DNA from: Armigeres subalbatus
Taxonomy: Eukaryota; Arthropoda; Insecta; Diptera; Culicidae
Direction of reading: 5' to 3'
Assembly (NCBI RefSeq): GCF_024139115.2
Contig: NC_085140.1
Location: forward strand, 433,627,240 to 433,691,239
DNA length: 64,000 bases
Part shown: positions 1 to 12,118 of the stretch, piece after piece
Position numbering within the stretch: position 1 is the stretch's first letter
Layout: each line of letters starts with the position of its first letter
Translations under genes and position numbers: made by a program
The notes under the pieces: generated by a model
The model's database searches: none
The model's input: the letters and a program-made list of their open reading frames with translations, nothing else
Told to the model about the DNA's origin: nothing

Positions 1-1350
1 AGCGCTGGTCCAGAAGATCCACGGGAAAGGTCAGTGCGAGTCAGTCAGACTCGAGGTCCGAGGTAAAGTGGCTGACTTTTTGCGCATATTTTCATCATTT
101 CGCCTGGCACGGGACGTGAGCTGATTGTCGAACGAGAGCAACGGGGTTCGCGTCGGAATGATCTTGTTTTTATTTTTTTGTGCGAATAAGGTATGGAAAG
201 ATCACACCGCCGCTATCGCAAAGGTCAGGAACAACAACCCGTACACAGCTACGTAATCACCGTAACACTCGTACTGGCTTCGTCACGGCGGTGGAGCCTC
301 TTCAGTTCAGGCAGGACCTCGAAATCCGAATCAGAGAAAAAAAAAGTTCCACTTCACTGCACTTTTGGTTCGGTTCGGTGGTTTTCCTTCGATCGAGCGT
401 CCTCAAAGGCCACAACCCGAATTTCTTAGGTTTCAGTTCACCGTCGCTTCTCGATTTACTCCACTTTTTCTTTGTTCAACTCCCCCCAACACTAATTAAC
501 ATAAGCCGCTCCAGCAACGGCAACGATCAGTCGTTCAATATTTTTTAAATAATTTAATCCGAACTCGGTTAAGTCTCTTCACTTCGACCCGGCGGCGGCC
601 CCAATCGAAAACGTTTTGTCCCGTGGTCCGGTTTTGCGTCGGATGCTTCAATTAATCGCAAATGACTTCACTTCAGTTCACTGTGTTTTTTTTTGTGGTT
701 GTTTTTGCGGAATCCCGCCGACCGTGGGACAGTTGAATACTTCCTAAGGCTCCGCAGGGGGGGACCTTGACGATTGCCTCCCAGTTTTCACTTTCTTCTC
801 ACAGACCCCACCGTAACCTGCGACAATTAGTCTGCAAAACTCACGTACCACACGTCACTTCTACGCACTTACAGCAACCTGCACGCGGGTATGGTGATGA
901 TGGTGCCAGCAGTGGACCAACCGGTAATCATTTGTCATTATCTTTAATCGTGCGCAAAGTTGGATCTCATTTTTTTCCTACAACAAAAACACACACACTT
1001 GACTCGATACTGAGACTACGCCGTCGTAGAAGATGTTTTTTTTTCGCGTAAACTTCCCGCCGAGTGTCGTGGCTTCTTCAGTTTCTTCTTCGCAGGTTGG
1101 GACGTTATCAGATCACGACTGCTGCGCGCGGGACAGACGACGGCGCTAATTAGGCTTTTCTAATGGTCCGTCGATGGTGTTTCGTAGGCGCGCACCGGCT
1201 GCAGGCAGGTAAGTTGGGAGATGGATGCGATGGCAGCTGGAGGTCACTTGCACTTTCGATGATCTTCACTCACTTGCTCCGGAGTCCAGACCGACGGAAA
1301 ATTGTCACTCGGTTGATTGCGATGGTATGACGCTGGGTGATAGTCTTGAG
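1..1350. other. GC-mixed non-repetitive region, possible 5' flank or first exon
   Basis: No convincing coding frame; the short open frames have no recognisable domain. The first 70 bases hold two arthropod initiator-like TCAGT motifs (31-35 and 41-45) and an AG|GTAAAGT that could be a splice donor near 61-69. The stretch to about 1350 is richer in CpG and non-repetitive compared with the AT-rich DNA after it. This is compatible with a promoter or untranslated exon of a host gene, but nothing in the sequence proves it. Inference only. Confidence 0.2.
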
Positions 1351-2301
1351 TCTGTAGCACTTTTTATGTTTGTTTCGGCGAATACTTTATGACGCGATTC
1401 GTCACGTATGGGATGGTGATGTCACTTGAATGATTGGTCTTTATTTTCTGTGGGATTCAATAGTTTGTTAGGTATTTTGCAGAACAGTTTGAAATTCAAT
1501 TTGTTTTCGGATGAATTTGATAGATTGGTGGTGATTTGAAGTTCCGCTAAGGGCGAGTTGGCATTTTCACTGGAATATCATAAAAGAAATTTTTACGAAA
1601 GGTTGTTCCTGCACAAATATGTCTCACATGAAATTTAATTAATTTTTTCTTAAAAATTAACTGATATGTTTTTTAGAACAGAAACGTTGGTAACGTTTTG
1701 GTCTTTGAAAACAACTTGATTGCACGGGATAAAAATAAAGTAATAATCTAATAAAAATCTTCCTGTTCGCTGTTTCAATCATATTGATGTCGGTAGACCG
1801 CTAGTGACAGTGACCCCGTGATGGAATCGCTCTCAACTGACATACGTGATAAAGGCTCTAACGAGAGCTTGAAACTATCCCAACAAAATTATATTCCAAT
1901 TCACTTGGAAGTGCTGATGCTAATTTTATTATGTTCACAGTCGATAATGTTTACATCGGCACTCAAAACAGCACACCAAATGTTTTCTTGCTAGCAATAT
2001 TGGTAAACATGTGGATGATGTTTGGTACCATGGGATTCGTTGATTGGGTCCTGTTAAAAATATATTGTAAAACGAGATGTATTCCGCTTGGATTCAAAAT
2101 CATGTTTCGGCATTCACAGAATGCATTCACTGCACTGACTGCCGAGTCTAATTGAATTGCTTACAAGACTGATGACTGAAAGCCAACATAATACTTTTTT
2201 TTACAAATCCGATGAGTTTTCGATTTATTTCCATTAATTATGAATCAACTGAGATATTTGTTATTATTTTCTAGCCTTTTCAGTCTGAGATATTTAAACG
2301 A
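1351..2301. other. AT-rich intergenic or intronic DNA
   Basis: Nothing recognised. A 74-codon open frame at 1931-2155 has no known motif or composition that would support a gene. Confidence 0.5.
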
Positions 2302-2430
2302 GTTTAGATCTGTACCATTCGGCGTTTCAGCCCATTTATTGGGTCTATTTCGAGGGAAGATCGGTAGACAGCTTTTCCCTAGAAAAAGACCCAATTAGTG
2401 GGCTGATACGTTGGGCAATGTAGATTTAAA
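2302..2430. repeat. Short imperfect inverted repeat (MITE-like)
   Basis: About 40-bp arms face each other: the left arm ends in CAGCCCATTTATTGGGTC (to 2345), the right begins GACCCAATTAGTGGGCTG (from 2388). The centre contains a second small dyad (AGGGAA/TTCCCT). No clear target-site duplication. No gene in the following 500 bases. Confidence 0.5.
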
Positions 2431-2931
2431 TACTTTTGAATATCTCATTGGCATGAAATCGCTCAACGTTTTGACAAATCACAATACTTTCAGGAGATGG
2501 ATCCACCAAGAAACACCAAAAATGGAAACGTTAAATCATTTCATTCTTATGGTAAGTTAGTATAGGGACTGTATACTGGTGTTTGATGTGAAGGACAATT
2601 ATCAAGATGTGCGGATCGGATCCATTTTTAATTTTATTGCAATCGCAAGATGTTTTAATAAATCTAAACAGTAGGCTTTGCCGCGATGGTTGACATTCGT
2701 TTTTTCCCCATAATTTTTTTTTCTCTCGAATTCCTATGTTTTTATATCGAGCTCGTAAAATGTTTTCTGTATCACGATCGCTAATAGGGAAAGTGACCAT
2801 CGGAATCCTGAGCATCTGTCAGTTCCGATATGATTTACGTTTTGTTCGTTTTTGTTCGTTCGTATGCAAGTAAAAATGAGATTTAACTTTTTTTGTTTCG
2901 TACCTATTGGGTGGAAGATCCGATAGTCGTG

Positions 2932-3182
2932 GGTGTTCCTATAGTTGCGGTAGTGTTGTTTTTACAAAATCTACGAATTGATCGCAGCAACTCATGTAGT
3001 CCATCAATTTGTTGACATGTCAGTAGACGAAATAAAACGAAACAATTGTTTCGTTTGGTTTGGAATTCCCTCAAAATCGGTAAAGTATCACTAAAATACC
3101 TTATCTTTTTCACCATATGAAAACAATGGGATTCGCAACTATAGGAACACGAATTAAAAAATAACGCAACTATTGGAACACT
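2932..3182. repeat. Inverted repeat with duplicated right end
   Basis: GTGTTCCTATAGTTGCG at 2932-2948 is matched in reverse complement at 3135-3151 and again, with one change, at 3166-3182. This looks like the ends of a small MITE whose right terminus is present twice 31 bp apart. Confidence 0.4.
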
Positions 3183-3329
3183 GCACCAATAATTGAAGGC
3201 ACTGTTTTTAGGTTGCTATAATAGATTCTGCTGCAATTACAATACTTTTCGGGTGAAATATGTTTAACGATCTTTCTTATACACTCTTAAGGTAAGTGCA
3301 ATGAGGTACAGACTTGATGAAAAACAAGA

Positions 3330-3364
3330 AATAGTGGTGGAACGTGCTTAGTTCCTCCACTATT
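3330..3364. repeat. Short hairpin
   Basis: A 14-bp stem (AATAGTGGTGGAAC against GTTCCTCCACTATT, one mismatch) with a 7-base loop. It stands alone in AT-rich DNA. The flanks 3183-3790 otherwise show nothing recognisable. Confidence 0.4.
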
Positions 3365-3794
3365 GGGTCTTTTACCCTTGTAACAAATCAATAAACCAGT
3401 GTGAAATAAGTCTCAATTCTTGACTTGACTTGACTTCTTTTTCGTACAGAGTTTAGAGCTTTCCGCAAAAAAAAACTGTTAAGTTTTCATTGAGAGCATT
3501 ATAAGCGTTACGAATTTTGTTCCACGCACTTGCCAGCTCTCTTTCAGCAGGGAATTCATATTTTGACTATTACTATCCTACCTTTCTGCAAAATACGTAA
3601 CATCCATTGGAATAAAATATCCTAACAGTATCACAAACTGAGGGAACAAACTATTTGTGATCGGAATATTTTTTTTTTTAATAATTACCAACATCAATTA
3701 TTTGTCTCGAATTCAGGTTCTATTAGTTTCTTCAATTTCTTCATCATTATTCAATGCTTGACAATATTTTACGGTCATGGGAGAACCACTTGTT

Positions 3795-3895
3795 GGAGCC
3801 CTGGTCATGCGATAAGATGCGTGGTCACAAAGCAAGGCTGTACTGAAGGTGGTTTAGTTCGTTTTCCGGACCGGCCTGAGAGATTTTCGACATGG
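3795..3895 (+). repeat. Decayed tRNA-derived SINE head
   Basis: GCGATAAGATGCGTGGTCAC, then an AAAGCAAGGCTG block and a GGACCGGCCTGAGA block, follow the same order as the head of the SINE at 6806-7096 but with many substitutions; the B-box region GGTTTAGTTCGTTTTCC is eroded. The body and 3' end are not seen. An old, truncated copy. Confidence 0.5.
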
Positions 3896-4482
3896 TGAAA
3901 ATCCAGGAGAAAAGTCTTTTTATTTCATTTGAATACGCACAAGGATCAATGGCCGATCCATCTGGAAAGACATTGCCGTTCAGATTTAATTTTCTGGTCG
4001 ATATCAGCTCAACACGACTGAAAGCTAAATTTGCCAATCATCGAAACGCGAACTTTCTTACATCAAACACCCAATTGAATCGCCGTTTAAAAAAGGCTGC
4101 GAAATTTTTTTTTCACTGTTTCACGGTTTTTCTTTGGGTACTAGAACTCACAAACGGGATGACCGATTTGCAAGATTTTCTTACTAATCGATCAGTCTTG
4201 GGCTCCACAGTGCTTAAATATAGAGAAATATAGAAACTAACTATGAGATTGTTTGATAACAATGAAAATGCATAAAACTGGGGCGTTGTAACAAAATCCA
4301 AAACAATCGTGTAAACAATCGATCTAGATCACAAGCTTGTATTTGACATTCAACTACGAAAATTTACTGCTGAACCCAGGTGAGGTAGGGTCTGATCAGC
4401 TAATTTTTTTAAAATAAATATCAAGTACCTAGGAATTATAAAATCAAGCCTACCAAATAAACCAACTTGAAAAAAATATGAA
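3896..4482. other. No recognised feature
   Basis: Overlapping open frames on both strands (113 codons on + at 3892-4233) have no domain I recognise and no neighbouring gene structure. Left unassigned. Confidence 0.4.
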
Positions 4483-5700
4483 AATAGTAGTTTGTGCAAC
4501 TAGTTGCAAAAGATAATTTTTTCAGCACGAGTTGTACTTTTGTCCAACGAGGCTTGCCGAGTTGGATAAATACTACGAGTGCTGAAAAAATCGAGTTTTG
4601 CAACGAGTTGCACACGCTATTTTTTGCAATGACGAAAAATGGGCTTTAATATGATAAATCTGTACCAAAATTGTATAGTTTAGTTTAATCCTCAGGATCA
4701 TTTTTACCTACAAATCATGTTGCTGCAGAGAGCAATCAGATTTCATGTCATCGTGCCACATTGCATAGTTCGACAAGCCAAGAAGCAAAGTTGAACTCGC
4801 TTTTGAAAAATTTTGATGTCATGTTCATCAAACTATTTAATTTATTACGAGGCGCCGAAAATACACTATTTGAGCACTTACCCAAGCTAATTCAGCAAAA
4901 TGTAGTCATGTAATTACTGTTCTGATGTTGGTTTTCCATTATAGCACCCAAATGAGTGCTATAATGAATTTTTTGCAATTCCTGATCATAAAACCTGGTT
5001 TACAGTTGTCATTTGAGTGATAAAACGGCCTACTTTTCCATACCAACAGAATGGGTGCTTTAATGACCATTATGCAACTCAAATGGGTTGCATAATATTC
5101 ATTATAGCACTAATTTGGGTGCTATAATGAAAAACCAGCATTGGGACAGTAGTTACATGACTACATTTAGCTGAATTAGTTTGGGTGAGTGTTTAAATAG
5201 TGTACTCTAAGCGTCTCGTAATAAATGAAATGGTTTGTTGGACATAACATCACAATTTTCCAAAGGCAATCGCTTCATAGCTTTTCAAGCAATGCAATCT
5301 GCCACGATAAGATGGAATCTTATTGTTCTCTGCCGCAACATAATTTATTGGCATGAATGATCATGTAGAGTAAATTCGATTGCACAATTTTGGTAAAGAT
5401 TTATCATATTAAAGCCCATTTTTCGTCATTGCAAAATAGCGTAGGTAACTCGTTGCAAAACTCGATTTTTCAGCACTCGTAGTATTTATCCAACTCGGCA
5501 AGCGTCGTTCAATAAACGTACAACTCGTGCTGAAAAAATCATCTTTTTGCAACTAGTTGCACAAACTACTATTATGTAACTCATTTGAGTTGCAAAATGG
5601 TCATTGAAGCACCCATTTCGTTGGTATGGAAAAGTAGGCCGTTTTATCACTCAAAAACAAACTGTAGATCAGGTATTATGACCAGGAATTGCAAAAAAAA
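4483..5700. repeat. Large foldback element with A-B-A'-B' arrangement
   Basis: Segment A (about 4483-4969) is repeated in inverse orientation as A' (about 5098-5573). Segment B between them (about 4970-5097) is itself repeated inversely outside as B' (about 5571-5700). A/A' share TTTGTGCAACTAGTTGCA, TTTTTTCAGCACGAGTTG and AAAGCCCATTTTTCGTCA (in A' orientation). B/B' share the block around GATAAAACGGCCTACTTTTC. Small dyads of the form TTATAGCAC..GTGCTATAA and TTATGCAAC..GTTGCATAA recur at 4942-4968, 5069-5094 and 5102-5129. No coding capacity. B-A'-B' alone would be a normal element with 128-bp terminal repeats, A being an extra inverted half. Confidence 0.75.
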
Positions 5701-5995
5701 TAAAAGATCCTTTTCTTTAAAAAAATGAGTCACGAAAGGATAGGGACGTGGTTTCTGAGTAGGCTCTGTCGCAATTATTCGGTTTATAAATTGCCGGTCA
5801 CAGTTTTTGCCTTTTATGTATAGGTAGTTTCATTTTTCTAATGAAGTGTTTTTACGTTACGAGTTTAACTTCGCCGGTTCCGTCGAATTTCAATTGGGAA
5901 AATGTCGAAAGCTAACGGTGAAGTGGATCAATCGAAGCCAAACAATCAACTAACAATCAGTTGGAAGGGCATACACTACACGTTTGGAATAGTAT

Positions 5996-6189
5996 CACCT
6001 GTCATAAGACGAGTTAATACAATCCCATTGAATTCCACCACTTAATTGTATCTTGACAGATACGTATTTCGACCTTAACAGTTAGGCCACTGAAGACGGC
6101 CTTACTGTTGAGGTCGAAATACGTATCTGTCAAGATACAATTAAGTGGTGGAATTCAGTGGGATTGTTTAAACTGTCTTATGACAGGTG
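5996..6189. repeat. Near-perfect 194-bp hairpin (foldback MITE)
   Basis: Arms of about 92 bp pair with only a few mismatches; both ends read CACCTGTCATAAGAC. The arms contain AATTGTATCTTGACAGATAC and the loop is the nine bases ACTGAAGAC. No reading frame. No obvious target-site duplication. Confidence 0.8.
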
Positions 6190-6448
6190 AGAACATTCCA
6201 CTAAAAAGCTCAAAATAATTTTCTTATATAAAAAGTATACTTAAGAAGCATAAACTGTGCTGGTAACTATACTTGTGTACTCTACAGAAATCCAAATTCG
6301 AGACAAGTCAACCAGAAGGACGTCATCAAATACGTCGATAGAAAGTAATCTCAATATCAATGGTTTACTGACAAAAGTGCATCTGTAACCGTAGTTTGGT
6401 GTTTGGTTCGTTCAATTTGATATTATGTACTTTTCGCGCTTAGTTTTG

Positions 6449-6541
6449 TAAGAACGTAACTGCATTGATCGATTTCTTTTCATCATATTGATAAGAAGAA
6501 AATATCGACGAAGAGAAATCGATCAATGCAGTTACGCCCTT
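6449..6541. repeat. Small hairpin element
   Basis: A perfect 23-bp inverted repeat (core AACTGCATTGATCGATTTCT at 6458-6477) pairs with 6513-6535 around a 36-base centre. The arms extend imperfectly outwards by about six bases. Confidence 0.65.
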
Positions 6542-6792
6542 ATGATCCTAAGGAAGACTCATGTTTAAATACTGGGCTAAGATTGAAGATAATATTATCT
6601 ACGGGAACTGTTTCGTTTTGCATCTCACTGAACATATATTCATCTCATCGCAAAAGAAAGAAATACATCACCAATCTCGTCGCTTCTTTTTGCTAACAAG
6701 CGTGATTACTGGAGAAAAAAATCACATAAATAAGAAACAAATCAAATTCCTTTTCATTGCATTGTTTTTAATGGGATGGATATAGGAGCAGT

Positions 6793-7109
6793 GGGATGAG
6801 TGCCGTGTGGGCCCTCCTTAGCCGTACGGTAAGACGCGCGGCTACAAAGCAAGGCCATGCTGAGGGTGGCTGGGTTCGATTCCCGGTGCCGGTCTAGGCA
6901 ATTTTTGGATTGGAAATTGTCTCGATTTCCTTGGGCATAAAAGTATCATCGTGCTAGCCTCAAGATATACGAATGCAAAAATGGTAACCTGGCTTAGAAA
7001 CCTCGCAGTTAATAACTGTGGAAGTGCTTAATGAACACTAAGCTGCCAGGCGACTCTGTCCCAGTGTGGGGATGTAATGCCAATAAGAAGAAAAAGGGGA
7101 TGAGTGCCG
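6793..7109 (+). repeat. Feilai-like tRNA-derived SINE, full length, with TSD
   Basis: A 13-bp direct repeat GGGATGAGTGCCG (6793-6805 and 7097-7109) brackets a 291-bp insert. The head carries an A-box-like CTTAGCCGTACGG and a B box GGGTTCGATTCCCGG, the internal RNA polymerase III promoter of tRNA-related SINEs. The body runs through GAAATTGTCTCGATTTCC and the 3' end is GATGTAATGCCAATAAGAAG. Related copies or pieces lie at 3795, 24488, 31873, 35735 and 61441. The family resembles Feilai of Aedes aegypti; the name is by recognition only. It needs LINE machinery to move. Confidence 0.85.
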
Positions 7110-7710
7110 AACCGTTCCCCTATTATCGATAAAATAATATTTCTAAATCCATCTAAATGCATTTCAAATATTGTGATTAATATCATAATGGTGCCATGGG
7201 ACTAATTTGCTAACGTTATTTTCTTTAAGAGTTGGTTGATTAGCATGTTTGGTGAAGCTCTACTAAGGCGGCAGGTCACTGCTTTTAGTCGTTTGCGTTT
7301 GAAGCACGCTTCAGCAACGACAAGCGATACTGCTGGGCATCATCATCTCTCTTTTTATTTTTTTCGAAACATAAAATTGGATACACATATCTAGGGTGTG
7401 ATAAAATTTGTGAAATTTTGCTAAAGGAGGATTCGATTGAAACAGGGATTTGACTTATCCCACCGTTATTAGTTGATGGTTATGAAACAGATTATCGTAA
7501 GGGCAGTTATTGTACAATAATTGGTAATACGCCCGTGCCTTTTTTCACAATATCTTATAAAAAATCACTTTCCATGGCCAACTTAACTATATCTATAAAA
7601 ATTAAATTTCTCTCCAAAAAAAGAAAAATAAATCTGACTCCTAATTCTCTCCCTCTTTCTTTTGTTGTCATAAAATGATGAGCAAAACTACTCATCAAGG
7701 GTAGTAAATT
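7110..7710. other. AT-rich DNA, nothing recognised
   Basis: No gene, repeat boundary or RNA structure identified. Confidence 0.5.
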
Positions 7711-7859
7711 GTAGAAACCCAACGGTAAATAATCTCATGTTTACAAAAGTTAAGTATTATTTACCTAACTTTGGTTAATATCTGTTCAAAATTAAATAAG
7801 AAACAATAAGAAAATTTTATCTAACTTCAAGAAAAATTTACCTAATTCCGGGTTTCTAC
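7711..7859. repeat. 149-bp MITE with GTAGAAACCC ends
   Basis: Terminal inverted repeats GTAGAAACCC (7711-7720 and reverse complement 7850-7859) bound AT-rich sequence with several TTACCTAA motifs near both ends. Target-site duplication not resolved. Confidence 0.55.
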
Positions 7860-8327
7860 ACCATACTTCCGATTTGAACGAAAAGCGAAAATCATCACTT
7901 CTGTGTGGGGGCTGCCTATCCTATTCTGTTTTCTCGCACTTGTATACAAGTTTGATAAACAGTTTTTGGAACAGTTTTTGCTTTTCTTTTATCGTTGTTC
8001 GAGAGCATTTCCTGCAAACCCTTCATGTAGATATGATTTTTCCATAAAATCACTGCCGAACACACGATTCCAAGTTAGAGAAGGTGTTGTTCGTAATCAG
8101 CATTAGTTCAATCCACTTCCGATCTGCCGTTATTAAAAATAGTCTTGGATAGCCACGCCACCGAAACTCATTCGTTTCCATACCAGTTTTCAGATGATAA
8201 TACGTTGGGTCAAAAATCTGATATTTTTCACCAGAATATTCACTTTTTTCCCTTGTTGGGTATTTTAATCACTGCGACCATTTGTTAGATCTATTGTGAT
8301 ATATGCCCCATTTGATCTATAGCTTTT
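7860..8327. other. No recognised gene; possibly 3' UTR of the adjacent LINE
   Basis: The minus-strand LINE remnant that follows must have its 3' end somewhere here, but no poly(A) tract or duplication marks it. Confidence 0.3.
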
Positions 8328-9270
8328 TCAAGTTGACGCATCATTACTATTTAGAGTAATTGCCTTACCTTGACTACCAGCGTTATCCCAATGTGGTATT
8401 ATGGTTCTGATGAATCGTACTACCATATTGAGACTTGTTCCCCAAACTTCTGAGGGTTCTATCAGCCCCTTGTTGAAGAACTGCAATCTCTTTCTAAAAA
8501 TTGCCGGACAATGGCATAACAGATGTTCAGAGTCTTCTACATGTATGCCGCAGAAACGACATACAGCATCTTGAAGTTTTCCTAACAGCTTCAAGTGATA
8601 TCGGCTCGGGAAATGGCCTGTTATAAGGCCGGTGTATGGGTTAAGATCTTTTTTTGAAAGATCTAAAATTTTGCGAGTGATAAATACGTTTGGTGTGATG
8701 AAACGTTTAGACTGCCTCGCAATCAGTGTGTTTTTCCAAATGTCCTCTATTTTAGAATGTTCCCAAGATTTGAGTTCCATTCGAAGAGAGCACGCGACCT
8801 ATGAATTGTCGAGATGAACCAAGTCTGGCCAGCATATCAGCTTGTTCATTGCCTTCAATGCCACAATGACTAGGAACCCAATACAGGTTCACTTTGTTAC
8901 GACTACCCAAGGTTTGGAGTGACTGAACACATTCCCGAACGAGTTTAGATCTACATATTGCTGATTTCAAAGCATTCAATTCTGCTTGACTGTCAGACAT
9001 TATGCAAATATTTGAATTCCTATAATTTCTGCGTAAGCATACTTAAGAGCATTCAAGAATTGCCTGAACTTCAGCTTGGAAAACAGTTGGCCATTTGCCC
9101 ATAGGAATCAAAATATTTATCCCTGGGCCAGTCACGCCTGCTCTAACTTGATTGTTCAGTTTTGAACCATCGGTGTAAAATACAATTGATCCTGAGCGAA
9201 GATTTGGTCCACCGATTGCCCATGAATTTCACTCAAGAATGATTACATCAAAACAACGATAAAAATTGTA
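8328..9270 (-). pseudogene. LINE ORF2 C-terminal remnant: RNase H domain plus zinc-knuckle tail
   Basis: Read on the minus strand from about 9190 the frame gives YTDGSKLN, then FQAEVQAILECS, then CIMSDSQAELNALKS, then WVPSHCGIEGNEQADMLAR: the Asp-Glu-Asp-Asp catalytic set of an RNase H domain in order. Downstream (8780-8328) the protein ends with a zinc-binding CRFCG..VEDSEHLLCHC motif. This combination is typical of the I/LOA-type clades of non-LTR retrotransposons and absent from Jockey elements. The frame is broken: an in-frame stop near 9046, where small indels compensate, and a further shift near 8770. No reverse transcriptase is left, so this is a 5'-truncated dead copy. Confidence 0.85.
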
Positions 9271-10618
9271 TCTTCTCCTCATCCAGTCATCATTGTTTGT
9301 GATAAGTGAGTTGATATTTATTTCGTTTAGAATACTAAGATGTCTTTTAAGGTCACCTTCGAAGAAAATGGAATCTCTTTTGATCTTCAAACCACTCTTC
9401 TCTGCTTCTAACTGAATAAATTGATCTAATGGTAATGGTCTAGCGCTTTATTCGGCGTGCTTTTCATTGTACAAGTTATTGAAAGAGTAGCTAATCTTAA
9501 GGTGAATCGCGTTCGAATCCAATTTAAAATTGACAGGGAATAAAAAAACTGTTTTTCACCTTTGCTTTGTTGCAGCATGCACGACAAATATTTTTCAGAT
9601 TTGTCAACCACATATAAATTGATATTCGTATGAGGAACCAAAAACGCTAGGTGATGATAATGAGACGGCCATTGTGGCAGGCGTTTTTAGACTCTGACGT
9701 GATTGTCCTCAAAGGCTTCCCCAACCTTACCCGACACGAAAGTCGTTGCATCGCTGGGCGACTTCAGCTGTCGTTTTTCGTCGCGACTCTGTCGTGGAGT
9801 CCTTGCTTGTATCATTTCATTGATGCAGCCATACTTTCGCGGCAATGTCGATCCACGCACTGCAAATAGCGACATCGCGAAGTCGTCCTCTCACTAACAG
9901 GATCAAACCTGTTTCCAGAAAATCAATAAGGCTTAACAACGGATATCATAACGATATGCTGCGCCACTCGGAGGACCGCAAACCGTATGCCAATATTTAC
10001 GGACAAATAAATTAACACAAACTTTGTGTTCAAAATACTTACATCTCAGAAATAAAGCAAGTTGCATCAACCCAACCGGGGTTGCACAGCACAGTAAATC
10101 AAATTTGTGCGAATTCGTGCATTTTCAATTTTGAGTTGAATGAACTAAACTTTAGGAAATGGAATTCAACTTTGGGGTAAATCGTTTGCTTGTGGCTTGA
10201 TAAAGGCAAACTACTGAGTGCTGTAAATGTCATTTCACGGAAAATTAAACCAAAAGACGGTTTTGAGTGAAAATAACCTGTTTTTGGGTAGTTTTGGAGT
10301 TTTGTGTAGGTGTATGTATTTCATATTTAAGTATGAACTTAATGCACATGGTGTTTTTGTAGGTAATTGAATAGTACCTATATAAAACCGGGGTATTTCT
10401 TGTCAGTCGTAGGCAGAGTTGTTATTTATGATCCGGAGAGATCGTTCCAAAAAACTTTCAATTTTTTATTGTACCGCTCATAAACTCCTACATTTATTGT
10501 TAATCTTTGATATTTTTGAAAATTCGGCCGCCACGTGGTGAATTGTGGCGATGAATGCACAATAACACGTGTAATTTGTTCTGCGGATAAAATTTGCACA
10601 TCTATGAAAATGATCACT
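9271..10618. other. No recognised gene; upper part may be more LINE remnant
   Basis: 9271-9430 may continue the minus-strand LINE but the frame is too damaged to follow. Beyond that, overlapping open frames of 60-72 codons at 9651-9897 lie on both strands without a recognisable domain. Confidence 0.35.
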
Positions 10619-10850
10619 GTGGGCTTCGTGGCCGTGCGGTTAGCGACGTCAATCGTCTAGACGCATGTGCTGTGCAGTGTGGGTTCGATTCCCGCCCGGT
10701 AAGGAGAAAATTTTCGTGAAGCGAAAAGTTCTCCACTGGTCCATTGGGTGTTGTGTAAATGTCATGTCCGTTGTCTCATTCTAGATGTTAAATGTTCAGT
10801 CTATGCGACCTCTGGTCGAAGACGGTGATTCTGTCTTTTTCTTTTAAAAT
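10619..10850 (+). repeat. Second tRNA-derived SINE family
   Basis: Starts GTGGGCTTCGTGGCCGTGCG with an A box (TGGCCGTGCGGTTAGCGACG) and B box (GGGTTCGATTCCCGCCC), followed by a body ending GACGGTGATTCTGTCTTTTT. Sequence and length differ from the Feilai-like copies, so a separate family. Flanking duplication not resolved. Confidence 0.75.
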
Positions 10851-12118
10851 TGTCATTTTATTGAAAGGCACTCTAGGTCTATTATTTATACATATATGTA
10901 CAAGATAATAATATTTTTTATCAAAATCATGAAGCCAAGCAAAAAAAATGACTTATGCTTACCTTTAATGGTCAACAATTACAGTACTAAGATACAAGTT
11001 TTGAATTAAACCCTTAGGCGTATCATTTTTGGGATCGCTAATGAATAGTTTTCATGAAAAATGAGAGCCACGTAGCGAGGGAAAATGTAGCCTTGTAACT
11101 AACAAGGCCGTCGGTAATAATAAGTACTTTAGTAGAGTTTGAATTGAATGAAACAGTGCTAACAGTGTCTATACTGAAGTTAAAGACATTTTCTTCCTTG
11201 GTGAAAATTTGTTTCTTTGGACTGGATTGCTTCATGTTGTCTGAACAGCACTGTTTATAAAACTATTCGCAAAACTCAGTCTTTATTTCGGGCAGACTCG
11301 TTAGCGATTTCGAATGAAAGCACGATGTACAATTTTTTACGATAGGAAAATAGGCGAAAAATCAGTATTTCTGCAGAACAATTATGGCGTATGAGCAATT
11401 AAATGGAAGAGAAAATGTTTGATTTTGTGCCCCAGCTTAGCTCCGCCAGTGGTTATTATTACCGGAAACTTATGTCAGGTTGAGGAATCTTGCCGCAAAT
11501 GTATCCAATCAATGCAAAAGGACTAATTTTTCGTAGAAGAAACATACCAGTCCGAATGTAATCCAAATTCTTGGAACAAGCAATGTTTGTGAACAAAACG
11601 GCCTGTAACGTCCAGGTTCTCCTGCTAAATCGCATCCTTTCTCTTGTTTGTCAGAATATCAATTCGATCCCAAAAATGTTCGAATTCAATTGGGCGCATT
11701 TTTTGTTCACACATACAACAGCATTTTCGCTCAATGCGATAAACATTAATTCACTTTTTGAAAAAAAAAAAAAAACTGCAATGAATCAAACGGTTGAGTT
11801 GATTCAGGCATGATTTTTGTCTGATGATTTCTACTCGAACGTGACACAGCAAATAATTTTGAAAATTCAACGACGTGTAAAACTGCAGGTTACCCCATCA
11901 ATCGAATTAACATTCGATATTCAATTAAATTTGATTGTATTTTACAAGCAAGCACCGTTTAAATTTATTTCGATTTAAACGAATAGTGAGATCGATTGAA
12001 TGTTACGTTTATTTGCATGCTCCAAATATGTGCATGAAAATACATTTAAAGTCACAACATATTTTTATCTGTGGATGTGAATCGGCCATGAGTTTTGCGA
12101 ATTTGAATTTTTCATAAC
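10851..12118. other. AT-rich DNA, nothing recognised
   Basis: Contains a poly(A) run near 11760-11775 but no associated element body. Short open frames have no known motif. Confidence 0.45.
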
